Source: Nitrospira sp. UBA5698
GTDB taxonomy: Bacteria > Nitrospirota > Nitrospiria > Nitrospirales > Nitrospiraceae
Length of the DNA stretch: 55,169 nucleotides
NCBI GenBank assembly: GCA_002420115.1
Contig: DIHK01000032.1
Location: 1 to 55,169, forward strand
Reading direction: 5' to 3'
Below, one piece after another: positions 51,689 to 55,169 of the stretch (its first letter is position 1; every line of letters starts with the position of its first letter). The translations under genes and the position numbers were made by a program. Under the pieces are notes generated by a model. That model saw only the letters and a program-made list of their open reading frames with translations, was not told where the DNA came from and ran no database searches.

Positions 51689-54412
51689 TTATGTGCCATG
51701 GCACTTCTTGTATTTCTTCCCGCTGCCGCAGGGGCAGGGATCGTTGCGACCGACCTTATTCTCGGTCCGTTGGGCTGGAGCAGGCGCCGCGACCGGTTCA
51801 TCGCCACGGTTCAAGGTCAACTTGGGTTGCGGGCGTTGGGGAATCGGCTCAGGCGGAGTCGCCGGCTGTTCACCCTCATGGCGGACGGCCTGTACATGGA
51901 ACAGCCGTTCCAGCGTGTCGGACTTGACCCGTTCCATCATGCCGGCGAACAGATCGAACCCTTCTCGTTTATATTCGATGAGGGGGTCTTTCTGCCCGTA
52001 TCCACGAAGTCCGATGCCGTCTCGCAGATGGTCCATCCCTAGCAGATGGTCCTTCCAATGGTGATCGATGACCTGGAGCATGAAGGTCTTTTCGAGAAAA
52101 CGCATCAATTCCGGTCCAAGCTCGGCCTCTTTTCTTGTGTAGGCTTCTCGCACATGAGTCTTGAGATCTTCCAGCAAGGCGTCGCGCCCCACATCACGCA
52201 GCGAGTCGCCACCATCGTGTTTACCCTGGGTGATGTCTAAGCCGAACTGGGCATGCATGACTTCGGTCAACCCTTTGACATCCCAATCCTCAGGGTATTG
52301 ATCCGGAGGGCAATACACGTTCAGGGAAGATTCCACCGATCCGGCCATCATATCGTGGAGATCGGTGGTGAGGTTGTCTCCGCTCAGCACGGCCCGGCGG
52401 TGCCGGTAGATGACTTCACGTTGCTTGTTCATCACGTCGTCGTATTCGAGCAACTGTTTCCGGATTTCGAAGTTATGGGCCTCCACCTTCTTTTGCGCAT
52501 TTGCGATCGCCCTGGTGACCATGCCATGTTCGATCGGGACGCCTTCCTCCATGCCGAGCTTGAGCATCATCTGAGACACCCGTTCGGACGCGAAGATCCG
52601 CATCAAGTCGTCTTCCAGCGAGAGATAGAACCGTGATGTGCCTGGATCGCCCTGGCGACCGGCTCGTCCACGAAGCTGGTTGTCGATGCGGCGACTTTCA
52701 TGACGCTCCGTTCCGAGAATATGCAGTCCCCCTACGCCGATGACATCCTGCTTGTTCTTCTCGCAGTCGGATCGAATATCCTCATAGACCTCGAGCTTGC
52801 GGCTCTCGGACATGTTCTCCTCGCGATACAGGATCTGCTTGTACATGAAGTCCGGATTGCCGCCCAATAAGATGTCGGTTCCGCGGCCTGCCATGTTGGT
52901 GGCGATCGTCACCGCGCCTTTGCGCCCGGCTTGCGCAACGATTTCGGCTTCCCGTTCATGCTGCTTGGCGTTGAGGACGTTGTGTTTCACGCCATTACGG
53001 CTCAGCAGACCTGCAATTTTTTCAGATTTCTCGATGGAAATGGTGCCGACCAGCACCGGTTGTCCGCGCTCATGGCATTCTTTGATCTCTTCGACGATCG
53101 CTAAAAACTTCTCTTTCTCGGTTCGATACACCACATCGGCATAATCCTGCCGAATCATCTGACGATTGGTCGGCACGACGTTGACATCGAGGTTGTAGAT
53201 CTTGGCGAACTCGGCGGCTTCGGTGTCGGCTGTCCCGGTCATGCCGCTCAGCTTGTTGTACATGCGGAAATAGTTCTGGAAGGTCACAGACGCAAGGGTC
53301 TGGTTCTCGTTGGCGATCTTGACCCCTTCTTTGGCCTCGACCGCTTGATGCAACCCGTCGCTCCAGCGTCGCCCCGGCATCAACCGTCCTGTGAACTCGT
53401 CCACAATGATGACTTCGCCGTCTTTCACCACGTAGTCCACGTCTCGCTTATAGAGCGTGTAGGCCTGTAGGGCCTTGACCACATGATGGACCATGTCCAT
53501 GTTGGCCGGATCGTACAGATTGTCCACGCCCAGCAGCTTTTCGACCCGGGCATTACCGTCTTCGGTCAAGGCTGCCGTCTTGGTTTTTTCTTCAATGGTG
53601 TAGTCTGTTTCGGCCTTCAGCTGGGGGATGATCGCATTGATCTTGTAATACAGGTCCGTGGTCTGATCGGTTTGGCCGGAAATGATCAGCGGCGTCCGGG
53701 CTTCGTCGATCAAGATGCTGTCGACTTCGTCCACGATCGCGAAGTTCAGTTCGCGCTGGACGCACTGGTTCAATGCCGTGACGACCAGATTGTCGCGAAG
53801 GTAGTCGAACCCATATTCGTTGTTCGTCCCATAGGTAATGTCGGCGCGATAGGCTTCGGGTCTCGTACAGGGACGCAGGTGTTGCAGCCGTTTGTCAGAG
53901 GCCTCATATGTCGGGTCGTATATGAAGGAGGCATCGTGTTGAATGATGCCCGTGGAGAGTCCCAGCGCATGGTAGAGCTGCGCCATCCACTGGGCGTCGC
54001 GCTTTGCCAGGTAATCGTTGACCGTTACGAGATGGACGCCTTTGCCTTCCAAGGCATTGAGGTAGACAGGCAACGTCGCTACCAGGGTCTTCCCTTCGCC
54101 GGTTTTCATCTCGGCGATGCGCCCACGATGGAGGATCATGCCGCCGATCAGCTGCACATCGAAATGGCGCATATTGAGCTTGCGGCGCGACATTTCCCGG
54201 CATACGGCAAACGCCTCAGGCAAAATGTCGTCGAGTGTCTGGCCTGCTGCAAGCCGCTTTTTGAAGTCCTGGGTCTTGTCGGCGAGCGCCTCATTCGAAA
54301 GGGGAGTGAGCCCGGCCTCAAGTCCATTGATCTGAGTCACGATCGGCCGAATGGCCTTGATTTCACGATCGTTTTTACTGCCGAAGATGAGATTGAGTAC
54401 TTGCGTAACCAT
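51689..54412 (-). CDS. secA: Preprotein translocase ATPase SecA
   Basis: SecA drives protein export through SecYEG. The 907-residue product has Walker A MKTGEGKT near 101-108 and the DEAD-like IVDEVDSILIDEARTPL near 207-225. The preprotein cross-linking region, the TNMAGRGTDI motif near 505 and the helical scaffold follow. The C-terminus is the zinc-binding SEC-C motif (DPCPCGSGKKYKKCHG), used for SecB or lipid contact, preceded by a proline-rich linker. The length is typical. It stands upstream of the nuo operon on the same strand and is divergent from the small exported protein. Confidence 0.98.
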   Translation of the reverse strand: MVTQVLNLIFGSKNDREIKAIRPIVTQINGLEAGLTPLSNEALADKTQDFKKRLAAGQTLDDILPEAFAVCREMSRRKLNMRHFDVQLIGGMILHRGRIAEMKTGEGKTLVATLPVYLNALEGKGVHLVTVNDYLAKRDAQWMAQLYHALGLSTGIIQHDASFIYDPTYEASDKRLQHLRPCTRPEAYRADITYGTNNEYGFDYLRDNLVVTALNQCVQRELNFAIVDEVDSILIDEARTPLIISGQTDQTTDLYYKINAIIPQLKAETDYTIEEKTKTAALTEDGNARVEKLLGVDNLYDPANMDMVHHVVKALQAYTLYKRDVDYVVKDGEVIIVDEFTGRLMPGRRWSDGLHQAVEAKEGVKIANENQTLASVTFQNYFRMYNKLSGMTGTADTEAAEFAKIYNLDVNVVPTNRQMIRQDYADVVYRTEKEKFLAIVEEIKECHERGQPVLVGTISIEKSEKIAGLLSRNGVKHNVLNAKQHEREAEIVAQAGRKGAVTIATNMAGRGTDILLGGNPDFMYKQILYREENMSESRKLEVYEDIRSDCEKNKQDVIGVGGLHILGTERHESRRIDNQLRGRAGRQGDPGTSRFYLSLEDDLMRIFASERVSQMMLKLGMEEGVPIEHGMVTRAIANAQKKVEAHNFEIRKQLLEYDDVMNKQREVIYRHRRAVLSGDNLTTDLHDMMAGSVESSLNVYCPPDQYPEDWDVKGLTEVMHAQFGLDITQGKHDGGDSLRDVGRDALLEDLKTHVREAYTRKEAELGPELMRFLEKTFMLQVIDHHWKDHLLGMDHLRDGIGLRGYGQKDPLIEYKREGFDLFAGMMERVKSDTLERLFHVQAVRHEGEQPATPPEPIPQRPQPKLTLNRGDEPVAAPAPAQRTENKVGRNDPCPCGSGKKYKKCHGT

Positions 54413-54546
54413 AGAAGTAGATAAGTATGTAGTGAAAGATAGTCGTTCTTGATGATCGTTGGGTCACGGTGTCTTTGAGAACCGAGGCAGTATACAGCAT
54501 CTTTTCGGTGAATCCTACCTGATCCTCCGGCAGCAGCTCCGGTGGC

Positions 54547-54576
54547 TTGACAGGTGCTCTTTCGGTCGCCTAGTAT
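54547..54576 (+). promoter_or_regulatory. Near-consensus promoter for the small exported protein
   Basis: TTGACA (54547-54552) and TAGTAT (54571-54576) are separated by 18 bases. The -35 is perfect and the -10 has one mismatch. Transcription would start near 54583, about 70 bases before the ATG at 54653. Confidence 0.6.
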
Positions 54577-54652
54577 GCGAGAGTTGTTGCATCTGTAGCA
54601 TGTGTAGGCATGTCAGGCATCAACAGATCTTGAGAGGGAAGTGCGTTCGAGT

Positions 54653-54958
54653 ATGAGCCACACAGTCCGAAAATTCCTTTCGATCTCTCTCGTGCTCTGC
54701 GTCCTTGCGATCAGCGGTTTGGCACAGGCGCAAGCCGCCGAACATGCCGGACACCATGCTCAACATCAAACGGCCACGCACGGGACCGTGCTGTGTTCTT
54801 GGATGTGTGCGGCCGGTACAGTTCTCGATACCGAAACCGTACTCATTCGGTCTGAGCAGTGCCCAATCGCGATTGTCTCCCATGCTCAGCCTATCGGCAT
54901 TGGTACAGAGTGTCCGTACATCACGCCGAGTCGGGCTCCGCCGTCCCTGCCAGCATAA
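54653..54958 (+). CDS. Small exported His-rich protein, function unknown
   Basis: The product is 101 residues with a clear signal peptide (MSHTVRKFLSISLVLCVLAI then SGLAQAQA), so it is exported. The mature protein begins with a histidine-rich segment (AEHAGHHAQHQTATHG) and then CSWMCAAG; another two cysteines follow. This mix of His and Cys suggests metal binding, perhaps copper, but I know no named family. ATG 54653 gives the best signal peptide. A GTG four codons earlier is possible. The gene has its own near-consensus promoter and is followed by another exported protein. Confidence 0.7.
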   Translation: MSHTVRKFLSISLVLCVLAISGLAQAQAAEHAGHHAQHQTATHGTVLCSWMCAAGTVLDTETVLIRSEQCPIAIVSHAQPIGIGTECPYITPSRAPPSLPA

Positions 54959-55000
54959 GCGGTTGCTGGTCTCTATATATTCACCCATAAGCGAGAGATC

Positions 55001-55014
55001 CTGATCCAGATCAG
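55001..55014. promoter_or_regulatory. FNR/CRP-type palindrome upstream of the last gene
   Basis: CTGATC-ca-GATCAG forms a perfect palindrome whose core, TGAT-N4-ATCA, is the layout of FNR/CRP-family sites. It lies 70 bases before the ATG at 55084. The regulator is not in the window. Confidence 0.35.
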
Positions 55015-55083
55015 ATCCGTGCAACGGAAGGTGATCTGGGAATTTTCCCTATATCACTGAAGATATTGTGGAGGGCGATGCAC

Positions 55084-55169
55084 ATGAGTCGAATGAATCA
55101 TCAAAAAATCTTCGCCGGTCTCCTCCTTGCTGGCGTGATGCTGACGGCGGGAAGCGGTCTCGTATGGGG
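55084..55169 (+). CDS. N-terminus of an exported protein (cut by the window end)
   Basis: Only 28 codons are visible. They encode a signal-peptide-like start: MSRMNHQKIFAG, then LLLAGVMLTAGSGLVW. GGAGGG lies 8 bases before ATG 55084, which makes this start better than ATG 55078. The function cannot be judged. It follows the small His-rich exported protein. Confidence 0.6.
   Translation, partial: MSRMNHQKIFAGLLLAGVMLTAGSGLVW

Noticed and set aside
53483..54424. A 313-codon + strand frame opposite secA
   Set aside because: It is fully antisense to the conserved SecA core. Its length is explained by the GC-rich codon pattern.

Overview
The window looks like a piece of a moderately GC-rich Nitrospira-type chromosome (phylum Nitrospirota). 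That assignment is inference: it rests on the protein character, the full NADH dehydrogenase operon, the dense two-component signalling and an acyl-homoserine-lactone (AHL) quorum-sensing pair. No rRNA, tRNA, CRISPR array, transposase or prophage gene was recognised.

Region 1 (1-8195): uvrA, in a form lacking the insertion domain, is convergent with a 660-residue beta-propeller-like protein, and a strong hairpin lies between them. A decayed fragment of a DUF486 membrane protein follows, then an intact DUF486 gene behind a leader with a terminator-like hairpin, then a HerA/DUF87-type ATPase.

Region 2 (8382-15738): a same-strand signalling operon encodes a membrane histidine kinase, a FIST-domain protein, a large hybrid kinase (PAS-GAF-PAS-kinase-receiver-HPt) and a receiver-kinase hybrid. 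The FIST/hybrid-kinase pairing recalls the NosP/NahK nitric-oxide sensing systems.

Region 3 (15901-25718): a YqhA-type membrane protein, a receiver-DHp protein without an ATPase domain, and two tandem NarL-type kinase/regulator pairs (one kinase with about nine PAS domains). These sit next to a complete luxI/luxR pair. A 40-bp inverted repeat between luxI and the divergent kinase operon contains a site of the exact form ACCTG-N10-CAGGT, the canonical lux-box arms and spacing. This is the most interesting locus: AHL signalling appears wired to two-component systems, with a FadL-type outer-membrane channel (25890-27281) divergent from luxR.

Region 4 (25890-34696): fadL, uvrC, a four-helix-bundle (IVP-type) gene, a dapF homologue with both catalytic cysteines replaced by serine, a VOC protein, a GNAT acetyltransferase, an atypical NodB-type deacetylase, an M50/CBS site-2 protease and a YihY-family protein.

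Region 5 (34734-51396, minus strand): a full 13-gene complex I operon, nuoA-B-CD-E-F-G-H-I-J-K-L-M-N. It is preceded at 10 bp by a MidA/NDUFAF7-type methyltransferase, the family that methylates complex I in mitochondria. Six of the seven nuo gaps longer than 80 bp contain imperfect inverted repeats made of short degenerate units. The same repeat families recur around uvrC and dapF and even inside the HerA-like coding region.

Region 6 (51689-55169): secA, then a divergent small His-rich exported protein with a near-consensus promoter, and the start of another exported protein cut by the window end.
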